Of a stretch of DNA of 64,000 nucleotides, positions 39,540 through 49,105 are shown in pieces. The position numbers and the translations under genes were made by a program. The stretch is from Campylobacter concisus (GTDB lineage Bacteria; Campylobacterota; Campylobacteria; Campylobacterales; Campylobacteraceae), in contig NZ_CP049239.1 in NCBI RefSeq assembly GCF_015679985.1, forward strand, positions 1,364,001 to 1,428,000, given 5' to 3'. The notes beneath the pieces were generated by a model. That model saw nothing but the letters and a program-made list of their open reading frames with translations. It had not been told where the DNA came from and made no database searches. Each line of letters begins with the position of its first letter. The stretch's first letter is position 1.

Positions 39540-40391
39540 TTAATCCTCTCTAACCCTTAAAAATATTGGAAATCTTGGCTTGCCGTTGGCTGTTAAATTT
39601 TGAAATTTATATGTGATGATAGAACCTATCTTTGGGGGATTTTGGCGCTTTTCATCGCTTAGTCCCGATCCTATTTTAAAGATAGCGCCAGATTTTGGTT
39701 CACCAGCTTTTTCTTCACCCTGCTTGCCACCAAGCGCTTTGCAGGTAAGCGAGCCAGCAAATTTTGCGTATTTGCCGCTACCTTTATTTATAGCGGTCAC
39801 TTCACACTCGGAATCTTTAAATTTCTTAAATTTAAGTGCATTTTTGCTTCTTTTTCGCTCGTACGGTGCATTTGGCTCACGCACCACTGCTCCCTCGCCG
39901 CCTTTTGCGATGATACTTTCAGTAAATTTCAAAAATTGAGCGTTATCTCGCATTTTTATCTGTTTTATTATGATTAAATTGTGATTTGGCTCATTTTTTA
40001 GAAATTTAGCCAAAACTTCAAGCCTATCAAGCAAGCTACCACTTGCCTCAGGCACGTCGAAAATGTGAAATTTAAGCCTGCCCCACGCTTTTTCATCGGG
40101 CAACTTATCCATCACTGTTGCTTGAATTTCTTCAAATTTAAGCTCCTTTGCGTAAAGCTCGCCATCGAGCGCAAATTTAGGAAAATTTTTAGTAAAACTT
40201 AGCGGTGCATTTAGCTTTTTGCCCTGTCTTGAGAGTAAATTCTCTCCGTCCCAGTAGGCACGCACGCCATCAAGCTTCTCGCTAGCTAGCCAGCCTGAGA
40301 CGTTTTGATCTTTATACTCGCTAAGGCGCAGCAAATCAAGAGAAAATGCAAAATTTAAAAGGAGTAAAACCGCAAAAATTATTCTAATCAA
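39540..40391 (-). CDS. Exported ATP-dependent DNA ligase
   Basis: A minimal ATP-dependent ligase: adenylation motif I SEKLDGVRAYWDG (KxDG, catalytic Lys), motif III-like FALDGELYAKEL, motif IV GGEGAVVREP, motif V ALKFKKFKDSE, then an OB fold ending ITYKFQNLTANGKPRFP. The N-terminus is a signal peptide (about 17 residues, IRIIFAVLLLLNFAFS) so the enzyme should be periplasmic, like the Lig of Haemophilus and Neisseria. I start at the TTG at 40391 with AAGGCAAAAGC before it and a TTGA overlap with tag; upstream TTG codons would disrupt the signal peptide. Confidence 0.86.
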   Translation of the reverse strand: MIRIIFAVLLLLNFAFSLDLLRLSEYKDQNVSGWLASEKLDGVRAYWDGENLLSRQGKKLNAPLSFTKNFPKFALDGELYAKELKFEEIQATVMDKLPDEKAWGRLKFHIFDVPEASGSLLDRLEVLAKFLKNEPNHNLIIIKQIKMRDNAQFLKFTESIIAKGGEGAVVREPNAPYERKRSKNALKFKKFKDSECEVTAINKGSGKYAKFAGSLTCKALGGKQGEEKAGEPKSGAIFKIGSGLSDEKRQNPPKIGSIITYKFQNLTANGKPRFPIFLRVRED

Positions 40392-40966
40392 GCTTTTGCC
40401 TTGCAAAAACAATAATTCATATGATCATCTACAACGCCCACACTTTGCAAAAAGGCATAGGTGCTAACAGAGCCTAAAAATTTAAACCCTCGCTTTTTTA
40501 GCTCCTTTGCCACAAAGTCTGACATAGGCGTAGTGGCTGGCACTTGCTTGATATCTTGATAGTGATTTATGATCTGCTTGCCGTCAAATTTTGGGTCAAA
40601 TTTTCTTAGCAAATATCCCCACAAATAGTCATAAAAGCTGCCAAATTCTTTGGTTACTGATAAAAATGCAAGGGCGTTTGCAGAAAGTGATTTTAGTTTT
40701 AATCTATTACGGATCAGCCTCTTATTTTGCATAAATTTAGCTATCTCAGCCTCACCGTAAAGCTTGATCTTCTCTGGATCAAAGCCATCAAATGCCTCTC
40801 TCATAGCCTCTCTTTTTTGAAGTACTCCATGCCACGAAAGTCCCGCCTGAAAGCCCTCCAGAACTATCATTTCGAAAAATTTTCTATCATCTTTTACGAC
40901 TTTGCCCCACTCGTTATCGTGGTAAGCTATATCAAGCTCGCCTTTTGCCCATTCGCATCGCCTCAT
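40388..40966 (-). CDS. tag: DNA-3-methyladenine glycosylase I
   Basis: Base excision repair enzyme for 3-methyladenine. RCEWAKG at the start and YHDNEWGKVVKDDRKFFEMIVLEG hold the family residues including Glu in LEGFQAGLSW; the zinc-snap Cys/His ligands are Cys4, His near 16 and a C-terminal HMNYC. 192 residues. It starts nine bases after the epimerase stop and its stop overlaps the ligase start, pairing two DNA-repair genes. Confidence 0.93.
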   Translation of the reverse strand: MRRCEWAKGELDIAYHDNEWGKVVKDDRKFFEMIVLEGFQAGLSWHGVLQKREAMREAFDGFDPEKIKLYGEAEIAKFMQNKRLIRNRLKLKSLSANALAFLSVTKEFGSFYDYLWGYLLRKFDPKFDGKQIINHYQDIKQVPATTPMSDFVAKELKKRGFKFLGSVSTYAFLQSVGVVDDHMNYCFCKAKA

Positions 40967-40975
40967 CTGCGTCCC

Positions 40976-42034
40976 TTAAATCTCAACTCCGTAAAACTCG
41001 CAGTACCACTCGACAAATTTAGCCACACCGTCGTTTACTTTTGTATTTGGCTTGTAGTCAAAGTCAGCCACCAAATCGCTCACATCAGCAAATGTCGCTG
41101 GCACGTCGCCTGCTTGAAGTGGGAGGAAATTTTTCTTGATCTCACGGCCGATCTTTATCTCAACAGCCTTGATGTAGTCCATGAGCTCAACTGGGCTGTT
41201 GTTGCCGATATTATAGACCTTAAACGGCGCTTTTGAAGTGGCAGGATCTGGGTGCTTTGCGTCCCAAGCCGGATTTGGCTTAGCAGGGTTGTCTATGCAC
41301 TTGATGATGCCCTTTACGATGTCGTCCACGTAGGTAAAGTCACGCTTCATTTTGCCATAGTTAAAAATATCGATAGTTTTATCTTTAAGTGCGGCGTCGA
41401 CAAACAAAAATAGCGCCATATCAGGGCGTCCCCATGGTCCGTAAACTGTAAAAAAGCGAAGTCCAGTCGTTGGCACGTTAAATAAATGACTATAAGTGTG
41501 CGCCATCATCTCGTTGCTCTTTTTGGTTGCTGCGTAGAGGCTTATAGGGTGATTGACCCCCTCGTGCGTAGAAAACGGCATGTTCTCATTTAGTCCATAA
41601 ACCGAGCTAGAGCTTGCATAGACTAAATTTTTGATCTCATTGTGGCGGCAGCATTCTAGGATGTTCATAAAGCCTGTGATGTTGCTGTCGATGTAGGCTT
41701 TTGGGTTTATGAGTGAGTAGCGAACGCCTGCTTGTGCGGCTAAATTTACCACTACATCAAATTTTTCTTTGGCAAAAAGCTCTTTCATAGTCTTTTCATC
41801 AGCGAGGTCTGCTTTTATAAATTTTAAATTCGGATGCGTCTTTGAGGTGATCAGCTTACCATAATCTATCTCGCTAGTCTCAAAGCCAGCCGTTTTTAGG
41901 CGTGCAAGCTTTAAATTTACGTCGTAATAGTCATTTATAACGTCATACCCAACAACCTCATCGCCACGTGCTATAAGGGCATTTGCAAGGTGAAATCCTA
42001 TAAATCCAGCTGTTCCAGTTACTAAAATTTTCAT
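40976..42034 (-). CDS. NAD-dependent epimerase, UDP-glucuronate 4-epimerase type
   Basis: Extended short-chain dehydrogenase of 352 residues: KILVTGTAGFIGFHLANALI, YASSSSVYGLNENMPF, and the catalytic YAATKKSNE. The insertion with NDYYDVNLKLARL after the first helix, NLAAQAGVRYSL and TVYGPWGRPDMALFLF are typical of the CapI/LpsL group that turns UDP-GlcA into UDP-GalA. Its likely substrate is made by ugd at 37145. Good ribosome binding site AAAGGAAAAAT. It is outside the gne-hisA run, in a unit after mqo and the DUF4272 gene. Confidence 0.88.
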   Translation of the reverse strand: MKILVTGTAGFIGFHLANALIARGDEVVGYDVINDYYDVNLKLARLKTAGFETSEIDYGKLITSKTHPNLKFIKADLADEKTMKELFAKEKFDVVVNLAAQAGVRYSLINPKAYIDSNITGFMNILECCRHNEIKNLVYASSSSVYGLNENMPFSTHEGVNHPISLYAATKKSNEMMAHTYSHLFNVPTTGLRFFTVYGPWGRPDMALFLFVDAALKDKTIDIFNYGKMKRDFTYVDDIVKGIIKCIDNPAKPNPAWDAKHPDPATSKAPFKVYNIGNNSPVELMDYIKAVEIKIGREIKKNFLPLQAGDVPATFADVSDLVADFDYKPNTKVNDGVAKFVEWYCEFYGVEI

Positions 42035-42079
42035 ATTTTTCCTTTCATTTTTGGCTTATTTTAGTGCAAAAATGTAAAT

Positions 42080-42793
42080 TTACGTATTTAGATCAGGGTG
42101 GTCCCAGGTGTTAAATTCGGCCTTTATGTCATCATTTTCTTGCCCTTTGCAACATAGCCACTCAAGCCCCGCACGTCTTTCCATAACAACCTCTTCGTCA
42201 AGTCCAGCAACCTTTTTACCGTTTATCCTAGCATCTACACACGCCCAGTGGTAGCGATAAACTAGATCAAGTTTGCTTAAAATTTCATCCAAACTGCGAA
42301 GCTTTGAGCGGTTTTTTAGTCCGCCCTCCCTAAAGACATCCATCACAAACTCACAGTCGCAAATTTTATCCATCTCACCGATATCTTCTGCGATGCTAAG
42401 AGCCCAAAGCAAGATCCAAAGCGACTCATATTTCCAGCCCATATTTACAGCAGCGTTTATATCAGCTCTGCCCTCTACGACCTCTTTTTCTTTTACACTT
42501 AGGTCATTATAAAAATCGCCCAAAAAGTCTTTAGCCCAAGCTATCTCATCTTCACTTAAGTGGCCATTGTCACGAATCGTACAAGCGCACATGATCGCTG
42601 TAAATGAGCAAACCGCACGAGCAATGATCTCATCAACGCTTCTTGGCGTAACTTCACTATTGTCATACCTTAGTGGCAGGCTCTCAAGCACAGCCACGCC
42701 CTCTTTTTTTAAAATTTTTATGCTCTCATCTTTTCTTTGTTGTGCTGTTTTTGGCATATCCGCACCTTTTTTAAAAATATTAAACACTCCCAT
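42080..42793 (-). CDS. DUF4272 family protein of unknown function
   Basis: 237 residues, soluble. The pattern RKDESIKILKKEGVAVLESLPL at the start, ESLWILLWALSIAEDIGE in the middle, and LVYRYHWACVDARINGKKVAG with VVMERRAGLEWLC near the end is that of DUF4272 proteins. No catalytic motif is known to me. The ATG at 42793 (GGATAAAA before it; product starts MGVFNIFKKG) overlaps the mqo stop by 14 bases; an internal ATG at 42757 with AAAAAAGG is an alternative. Confidence 0.78.
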   Translation of the reverse strand: MGVFNIFKKGADMPKTAQQRKDESIKILKKEGVAVLESLPLRYDNSEVTPRSVDEIIARAVCSFTAIMCACTIRDNGHLSEDEIAWAKDFLGDFYNDLSVKEKEVVEGRADINAAVNMGWKYESLWILLWALSIAEDIGEMDKICDCEFVMDVFREGGLKNRSKLRSLDEILSKLDLVYRYHWACVDARINGKKVAGLDEEVVMERRAGLEWLCCKGQENDDIKAEFNTWDHPDLNT

Positions 42794-44141
42794 TTTTATC
42801 CAAAAACTCAGCGTTAAATTTCTCTTCGTTAAAATTTTTACCTAAAAATTTACAGGCTTCGATCATATCAGTTCTTGCTATTTCAAAGCAACTCGTAGCC
42901 CCAGGGCTTGGAGTCATATTAAAACTTATGCCCTCGCCTGTGCTTATCTTGCCCTCGCCAAGCTCAAGGCACTTTTTATTACGGTCGATAACTTGCGGTC
43001 TTACGCCGCCAAAATTTATAGCATAGCTTAGGTCATTTTCACTTAGGCTTGGTACGATCTTTCTAGCATCTTTTACAAATTCTTTTTTATTGATAAATGG
43101 CACTTCAAATAAGAAATTTCTCAAAATATAAGATCTGATGTCGCTATCTTTTAAGAGATTTGTAAAGACTTCAAAGACATTTTTATCAAATTTTAGGCAT
43201 TTACAAAAGTCAAAAAAGCTTGAACAGCCGTGGTATCTCTCTAGTTTTGGTATGACTAGAGCTGTTGGTCCAAAGCGGGTGTTGCCATTAGCTAGGATAT
43301 CTGGATCGCCGTGAAGCGCGGCAAATGGTAGCTTATCGTTTTGCACCATATAAACTTTGCCATTTAGTAAGCGTTTTTTTGCAAAGTAAAAGCTTCCAGC
43401 AACGGGCAATGTGCTAAGATGAAGTCCATAACCCATTTTGTGAGCCAAAAATAGCGAGTGTCCTCCAGCATCTACTACAACGTAGTTTGCGGTGATCACC
43501 TCGCCATCATTTATCTTTATGTGAAATGTATCACCCGCCTTTTTTATATCAGTTACTTCTGAGTTTAGACTGATCTCGTAGCCATCTCCGCCTAAATTCA
43601 GCGCATTTTGCACAAGTGAGTTTGCTAAGCCGCCAAAGTCCATCGTCGTAAACTGCCCATTTTGCGTGCCTATGGCGATGATGTTTTCTGGCCTCTCATT
43701 ACCATTTGTGTCAAAAATAACGTTTGGCTCGATCTGTTTTAACTTCTCTTTGTCATAAATTTCAAGGTAAGGAAAAAGCTCTTTAAAACTCTCATATCTC
43801 TCTTTCATGCGCTCTACTTCGGCATCTCCGATAGCTAGTGCCATCTTTTGATGAGCGAACATATATTTGCCATCAAGATTGTATTTTAGAGCATATTTTA
43901 CTGGCATATTTGCCACACGAGAGACTTTTTTTGCTTTTTCTAGCGTGTAGTTTGTCTCGATATCACCACAATGAATGGTTTGTGAGTTGCCTTTGCCGTT
44001 TGAATTTAGAGTAGCCACGCCGTCATATTTTTCTAAAAGTGCGACCTTTTTTATATCGCTAAATGCAGCCAACTCGTAAAAGAGCGCTGTCCCACTAATG
44101 CCAGCTCCGACAATTACCACTTCAAAGTGCTTCTGCCTCAT
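42780..44141 (-). CDS. mqo: Malate:quinone oxidoreductase
   Basis: Membrane-associated FAD enzyme oxidising malate to oxaloacetate with quinone as acceptor. N-terminal FAD-binding VVIVGAGISGTALFYELA, the NSNGKGNSQTIHCGDIETNY segment, VVDAGGHSLFLAHKMGYG, and the C-terminal FNMTPSPGATSCFE are the family pattern. The length (453) is that of the epsilonproteobacterial form. Start ATG at 44141 after TTGGGAGAAAAA; the TTG four codons earlier is less likely. Confidence 0.9.
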   Translation of the reverse strand: MRQKHFEVVIVGAGISGTALFYELAAFSDIKKVALLEKYDGVATLNSNGKGNSQTIHCGDIETNYTLEKAKKVSRVANMPVKYALKYNLDGKYMFAHQKMALAIGDAEVERMKERYESFKELFPYLEIYDKEKLKQIEPNVIFDTNGNERPENIIAIGTQNGQFTTMDFGGLANSLVQNALNLGGDGYEISLNSEVTDIKKAGDTFHIKINDGEVITANYVVVDAGGHSLFLAHKMGYGLHLSTLPVAGSFYFAKKRLLNGKVYMVQNDKLPFAALHGDPDILANGNTRFGPTALVIPKLERYHGCSSFFDFCKCLKFDKNVFEVFTNLLKDSDIRSYILRNFLFEVPFINKKEFVKDARKIVPSLSENDLSYAINFGGVRPQVIDRNKKCLELGEGKISTGEGISFNMTPSPGATSCFEIARTDMIEACKFLGKNFNEEKFNAEFLDKNGSV

Positions 44142-44243
44142 TTTTTCTCCCAAAAAAGTTTAGTCGCCAAAATGATACTATATTAATTTTAAAACAAACA
44201 GCATAGTGAAAAAAGCTAGAATTTTTATATAAAAGAGAAATTT

Positions 44244-44263
44244 GGCAAGGCTTTCACCTTGCC
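44244..44263 (-). terminator. Terminator of the TonB-dependent receptor gene
   Basis: Minus strand: GGCAAGG, loop TGAAAG, CCTTGCC, a perfect seven-pair GC-rich stem, followed by AAATTTCTCTTTT. It begins about six bases after the receptor stop. Confidence 0.7.
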
Positions 44264-44269
44264 TTGAAG

Positions 44270-46267
44270 TTAAAATTTATAAGATATGTTTACCTTGAAA
44301 TTTCTACCTGGCTCCCAGTCCACATAGTTTGGATTGCCTGTATAATCAGCCATTCTTTGAGACTGCGAAGCATAAGTTTTATTAAAGAGGTTATAAATTC
44401 CAGCATTTATCTCTAGCCCTTTAAATTTACCGCTACTTGGCGTATAGCTAGCATAGATATCGCTAACTGCATAGCTTGGTATCTTAGTAGTTTCATTATC
44501 GCCGGCCGATATGGTATTTTTTGAAGCGAAGTAGATTAAGTTGTAGCCTATTAGCGTATCAATGCTAGAAAATGCGTACTCTGCGTTAAATGTGTATTTA
44601 TCGCCCTGATCGCGGTAACCAATGATATTTGAGGTATAGTAGCCACCGCTTGCCTTAGCGACCCTATCTTTATATTTTACATTTTGATGAGTGTAGCTAG
44701 CAGCTAGGCTTAGTGCGTCTAAATTTAGCCTTGCAAGTAGCTCAACACCGCTTATATCAGCACCACCAGCGTTTTTTCTAATCATTATCGGATTTGTTCT
44801 ACCACCTGCTGCGTTGTTATCGACTATTAAATTTTTATATTTTGTCATGAAGTATTTTGCAGATAAGCTATATGAGCTAGCTTCACTTATATCGCCTTGA
44901 TATTTTAGACCAGTTTCGTAGCTGTTACCAGTTGTAGGTTTCAGATCTTTGTTAGCTTCCCAGCTTCTGCTTCCGCCTGCCATCATCGACTCCATAACGT
45001 CAGGCCCTCTAAAGACTCTTGCGTAGCTTGCAAATGCGTTAAGCCCTTTAAGTATCTCATAATCGAGTGCAAGCGCTGGGGTAAATTCATTAAATTTATA
45101 GGTGTAGCTCTTTACATTTCCAGCTCTACCATCGTAGCTTTTTAGCTCGTGGCGAGTGTATCTGATACCTGGAGTAACAGTTAGCGAGCTAAAATTTAGC
45201 GCATCTTCTGCATAGATTGAGTAGTTATTTACTTTTTCAGGATAGTGATTATTTGGCTTGTTAAAATTTTTACTTTGGTAAAACTCAGCGCCGTATCTAA
45301 ACGTCTGTGTCAAAGCACCGGTCTCTACTACACTTTTAGCCTTTGCGTTTATACCGTTTGTTTTTACGCCTAAAATTTTTAAGACTGGATCATCTTTTTT
45401 ATGCTCAGTGTTGTATACCGTTACATCTAAATTTAGAAGATCACTTGGTTTATACTCGTATTTTAGCGTCGTCGTATCTCGCTCATATTTACGATTATCA
45501 ACAGCATTTGAATCGCTATACCAGCTACCAAACTCAGCTCTCATTGGATACATGCCTTTAAATTCATTATGCTCTCTTGAGATAGAAATTCTATGCGCAT
45601 CAAGGAAGCTGTAACCAAGCTTTAAAAGATAGCTAAGATCGTTTCCGTCGCCGCCTATCTTTCTTTTGTTGCCGCTTTTGCCGTAGTCGTAGCCCTTGTG
45701 ATTAATAGCAGCTATAAAGTCAAGCCCTTCAACCGGCGCGGTAAATAGCATAAGGCCTTGAGAAAATTCGCTGTTATTTGAGGCGTATCCTGTTTTTATC
45801 TTTGCGCCGATGATTTCGCCGCTTTCTAGCAAGTCTTTTGCGTCAACCGTTTTAAAGGCGACCGAACCGCCAAGTGCACCTGAGCCGTTTACCACTGATC
45901 TTGAGCCAACCTCGACATCAACAGCTTTTATAAGATCTGGATCGATCAGCAAGTCAGCGTTGTGGTGAAATGTATTTCCGTTTTGTTTTGCGCCATCTAT
46001 CGTGATATTTAGACCACGGTCGCTAACGCCCCTCATATAAATTTTTTGATTCATGCCGTTTGTTCCGCCAACATAAACACCAGGAATATCTCTCATTACG
46101 TCTTTTACTAGGCCAGCGTTTCTAGTTGAAATTTTGATGTCATCAACGCCATATCCGCCACTACTACTTGTTACCTCAACTCCGCTTAATACGCTCTCGT
46201 CTGCCCCATTTGCACAAACTGCTATGCTTGCTGCAAGAGAGAGTTTAAATAAGCTTTTAAATCTCAT
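44270..46267 (-). CDS. TonB-dependent outer-membrane receptor, heme/hemoglobin type
   Basis: A 665-residue outer-membrane barrel receptor. Signal peptide at about 1-22 (ends CANGADE); plug domain about 30-150 with VKDVMRDIPGVYVGGTNG, MRGVSDRGLNITIDGAKQNG; the block DLIKAVDVEVGSRS then GSGALGGSVAFKTVDAKDLL is the signature of the TonB heme/transferrin subgroup. It ends in an aromatic residue (VNISYKF) as required for barrel insertion. Iron source is not certain. The upstream 520 bases are very AT-rich; no convincing Fur site was identified although iron control is likely. Confidence 0.86.
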   Translation of the reverse strand: MRFKSLFKLSLAASIAVCANGADESVLSGVEVTSSSGGYGVDDIKISTRNAGLVKDVMRDIPGVYVGGTNGMNQKIYMRGVSDRGLNITIDGAKQNGNTFHHNADLLIDPDLIKAVDVEVGSRSVVNGSGALGGSVAFKTVDAKDLLESGEIIGAKIKTGYASNNSEFSQGLMLFTAPVEGLDFIAAINHKGYDYGKSGNKRKIGGDGNDLSYLLKLGYSFLDAHRISISREHNEFKGMYPMRAEFGSWYSDSNAVDNRKYERDTTTLKYEYKPSDLLNLDVTVYNTEHKKDDPVLKILGVKTNGINAKAKSVVETGALTQTFRYGAEFYQSKNFNKPNNHYPEKVNNYSIYAEDALNFSSLTVTPGIRYTRHELKSYDGRAGNVKSYTYKFNEFTPALALDYEILKGLNAFASYARVFRGPDVMESMMAGGSRSWEANKDLKPTTGNSYETGLKYQGDISEASSYSLSAKYFMTKYKNLIVDNNAAGGRTNPIMIRKNAGGADISGVELLARLNLDALSLAASYTHQNVKYKDRVAKASGGYYTSNIIGYRDQGDKYTFNAEYAFSSIDTLIGYNLIYFASKNTISAGDNETTKIPSYAVSDIYASYTPSSGKFKGLEINAGIYNLFNKTYASQSQRMADYTGNPNYVDWEPGRNFKVNISYKF

Positions 46268-46789
46268 ATTTTCTCCTAATTTGGTTATTAAAATTACTAT
46301 TTTAATTTTATAGTATAATTTTGAGATTGAATATTATAATTTTAAGTATAAATTTTGGATAAATTTTTGAGTTTTTTGGCAAAAATATAAACTATTTTTA
46401 AATTTTAATTATCTAATAAATTAATTAGATTCTGAGATAAGGAACGAAATTATATAATTTTATCAAGGTAGTAAATAAGGTTAATTTTTAACAGAAAATT
46501 TCTTACAAGTATAAAAATTCTTAAATTTTGTAGATAATTTTTATCAAGAAAGGCTTAAGAAATCTAAAATAAATTTTGCTTTTTAGTATTTAGAATTATT
46601 TTTATAAACACTCTTAAGTAAATTATGAAAAAATTTTATAAATTTTAAATAAGATAGAGCGAAACTCTTGGATCTAATAGAAGTAACATACAAATTTATT
46701 AGAAGCCCTTGAAGGCAAAATTTGAAAATTCATTCATGCAAATACTATTTTTTCATATCTTTTAGTCTTAGACTCACGTTGATGTCTTG
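46268..46789. other. AT-rich non-coding gap upstream of the TonB-dependent receptor
   Basis: About 520 bases with no credible ORF. Visible are three copies of TATAATTTT or TATAAATTTT in 40 bases (about 46313-46364), close to the receptor start and so probably promoter or operator sequence, and an 18-base dyad TCTAATAAATTAATTAGA at 46412-46429. The rest is low-complexity A/T sequence. No tRNA or small RNA could be recognised. Confidence 0.5.
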
Positions 46790-47363
46790 TCAAAGTATCG
46801 GCAGTAGTACAAATATCATCCTATCAAGGCTAAAATTTTTCACATCTTCACGCCAGTCATCCCAGTGGTAAAGCTCATAAAATTTTCGATATTTCGCCGC
46901 AAAGCGCCCAGTATAAAAACTACGAGTAGCCAAGCTACGTATCCTCCCATTTGCCACTATCTGGCACGCAGTAAAAGGCATTGCCAGCTTTGCCACCAAA
47001 GGCGCCGCCATTTACCGCGAAAAATCCGCCCAAAACATCGTCTGCCACGAGCAAGTAGCCAGGCATCTGCCCTGCTTCGCTAAAGCTTTTGCCAAGGTTA
47101 AAGCTGTAAATTCCGCGCTTCATCTGCTCACATCCTGAGCCAAGCAGGCGCAACCAACCGCCATCTATCACTATGCCGCCGCACCCATAAACAAGCGCTC
47201 CCATCGGCGAGCGAGTGGTTACCTGAAGCCCCAAAAGCTCCTTTTGCGCCCTGCTCTCATCGCGAGGCAAAATTTCATAGTCATTTTTAGCCTCTTTTAG
47301 CCACTCTTCGATCAGCGCCCAGCCTGGCTCATTTGTGTCTATAAGCTCGTCTAAAGCTCTCAT
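46790..47363 (-). pseudogene. Decayed DUF2625 family gene
   Basis: Reads as a DUF2625 protein from MRALDELIDTNEPGWALIEE through LQVTTRSPMGALVYGCGG and VADDVLGGFFAVNGGAFGG to PDSGKWED, then hits two in-frame TAG codons (46935-46937 and 46920-46922) that sit within LGYS-x-FLYWAL, the expected continuation. A one-base shift follows at the A-run near 46883-46886, after which KFYELYHWDDWREDV resumes the family sequence in the next frame. Three lesions mean it is not functional. It lies 79 bases downstream of fabI. Confidence 0.85.
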
Positions 47364-47441
47364 TTTCTGTCCTTGCTATAAATTTGGTGAAATTTAAAAG
47401 AAGAATTTGGCGAGTCGCCCCGCCAAATTTATATAGGTAGA

Positions 47442-48287
<846 letters not shown>

Positions 48288-48427
48288 TTAAGCGATATTT
48301 AAATTTTAAACCAAATTTAATAGCGGCAGTATCGTGAGATGAATTTTAATGTTGTGTAGAAATTTTAGGTCCAGACTAGGCAAATAGCCTGTCGCAGACT
48401 TAAAATTTCGAACTCATTAAAAGGCGC

Positions 48428-49105
48428 TCACGAGACAACGCGTATCAAATTTAAAAAATTATTCGCATCCCAGCTGGCTGTGCCTACCAAAACCCCATCG
48501 CAGCTTTTTATACCTGCGATATCAGCGATGTTTGCTGCATTGACGCTTCCGCCGTAAAGTAGCGGTACGCTCGTCTGCTCGCGGATGAAATTTAAAACTC
48601 CTTCGATCTGCTCCGCACTCGCGCTCTTGCCCGTACCTATCGCCCAAATTGGCTCGTAGGCGATCAGCAGCCGCTCGTGGCCAAGGTCGATATTTTTTAG
48701 CTGTTCTGCCAAAAACTCTTTCGTGCCGCCAGCTTCTTTCACGCTCAAATTTTCGCCGATGCAGTAAACGATCTGCCAGCCAGCCTTTGCGGCAAAATCG
48801 AATTTAACGCGCAAAAGCTCCTCGCTCTCGCCAAGCTCCCTCCGTTCGGAATGCCCGATCAGTACGCTTTTTACGCCAAACTCATCCAGCATCGCCTTGC
48901 CGATCTCGCCGGTGTGAGCGCCGCTTTCGCACGGGTAGAAATTTTGCGCGCCAAGTTTAAATTTATGAGCCGCGCCATCAAGCGCGCTAAACGGGGGGAA
49001 TACCGTCACGTCGTCGTTTGCGCTTAAATTTGCGTCTAAAATTTGAGCGTATTTAGCAAAGCTTTCTCTCGTATGATTGCACTTTAAATTTGCTAAAAAC
49101 CTCAC
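48428..49105 (-). CDS. tpiA: Triosephosphate isomerase
   Basis: Interconverts glyceraldehyde 3-phosphate and dihydroxyacetone phosphate. [10 protein letters not shown] at the N-terminus (Asn and Lys of the active site), [14 protein letters not shown] with the catalytic His, and [15 protein letters not shown] with the catalytic Glu. 225 residues, shorter than E. coli (255) but normal for Campylobacter. GC-rich compared with most of the window. Overlaps the pgk stop by four bases. Confidence 0.94.
   Translation of the reverse strand: MRFLANLKCNHTRESFAKYAQILDANLSANDDVTVFPPFSALDGAAHKFKLGAQNFYPCESGAHTGEIGKAMLDEFGVKSVLIGHSERRELGESEELLRVKFDFAAKAGWQIVYCIGENLSVKEAGGTKEFLAEQLKNIDLGHERLLIAYEPIWAIGTGKSASAEQIEGVLNFIREQTSVPLLYGGSVNAANIADIAGIKSCDGVLVGTASWDANNFLNLIRVVS

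Noticed and set aside
46268-46330. Classical Fur box upstream of the TonB-dependent receptor
   Set aside because: No stretch matches GATAAT repeats well enough; only generic AT-rich sequence is seen.
46790-47011. A separate 73-codon gene on the minus strand
   Set aside because: Its C-terminal part is the shifted tail of the DUF2625 gene, and its N-terminal part is the same DNA read in a wrong frame.
48985-49000. Run of six G in tpiA as a phase-variable tract
   Set aside because: Six bases is short and encodes in-frame Pro codons within a conserved enzyme; no sign of contingency use.
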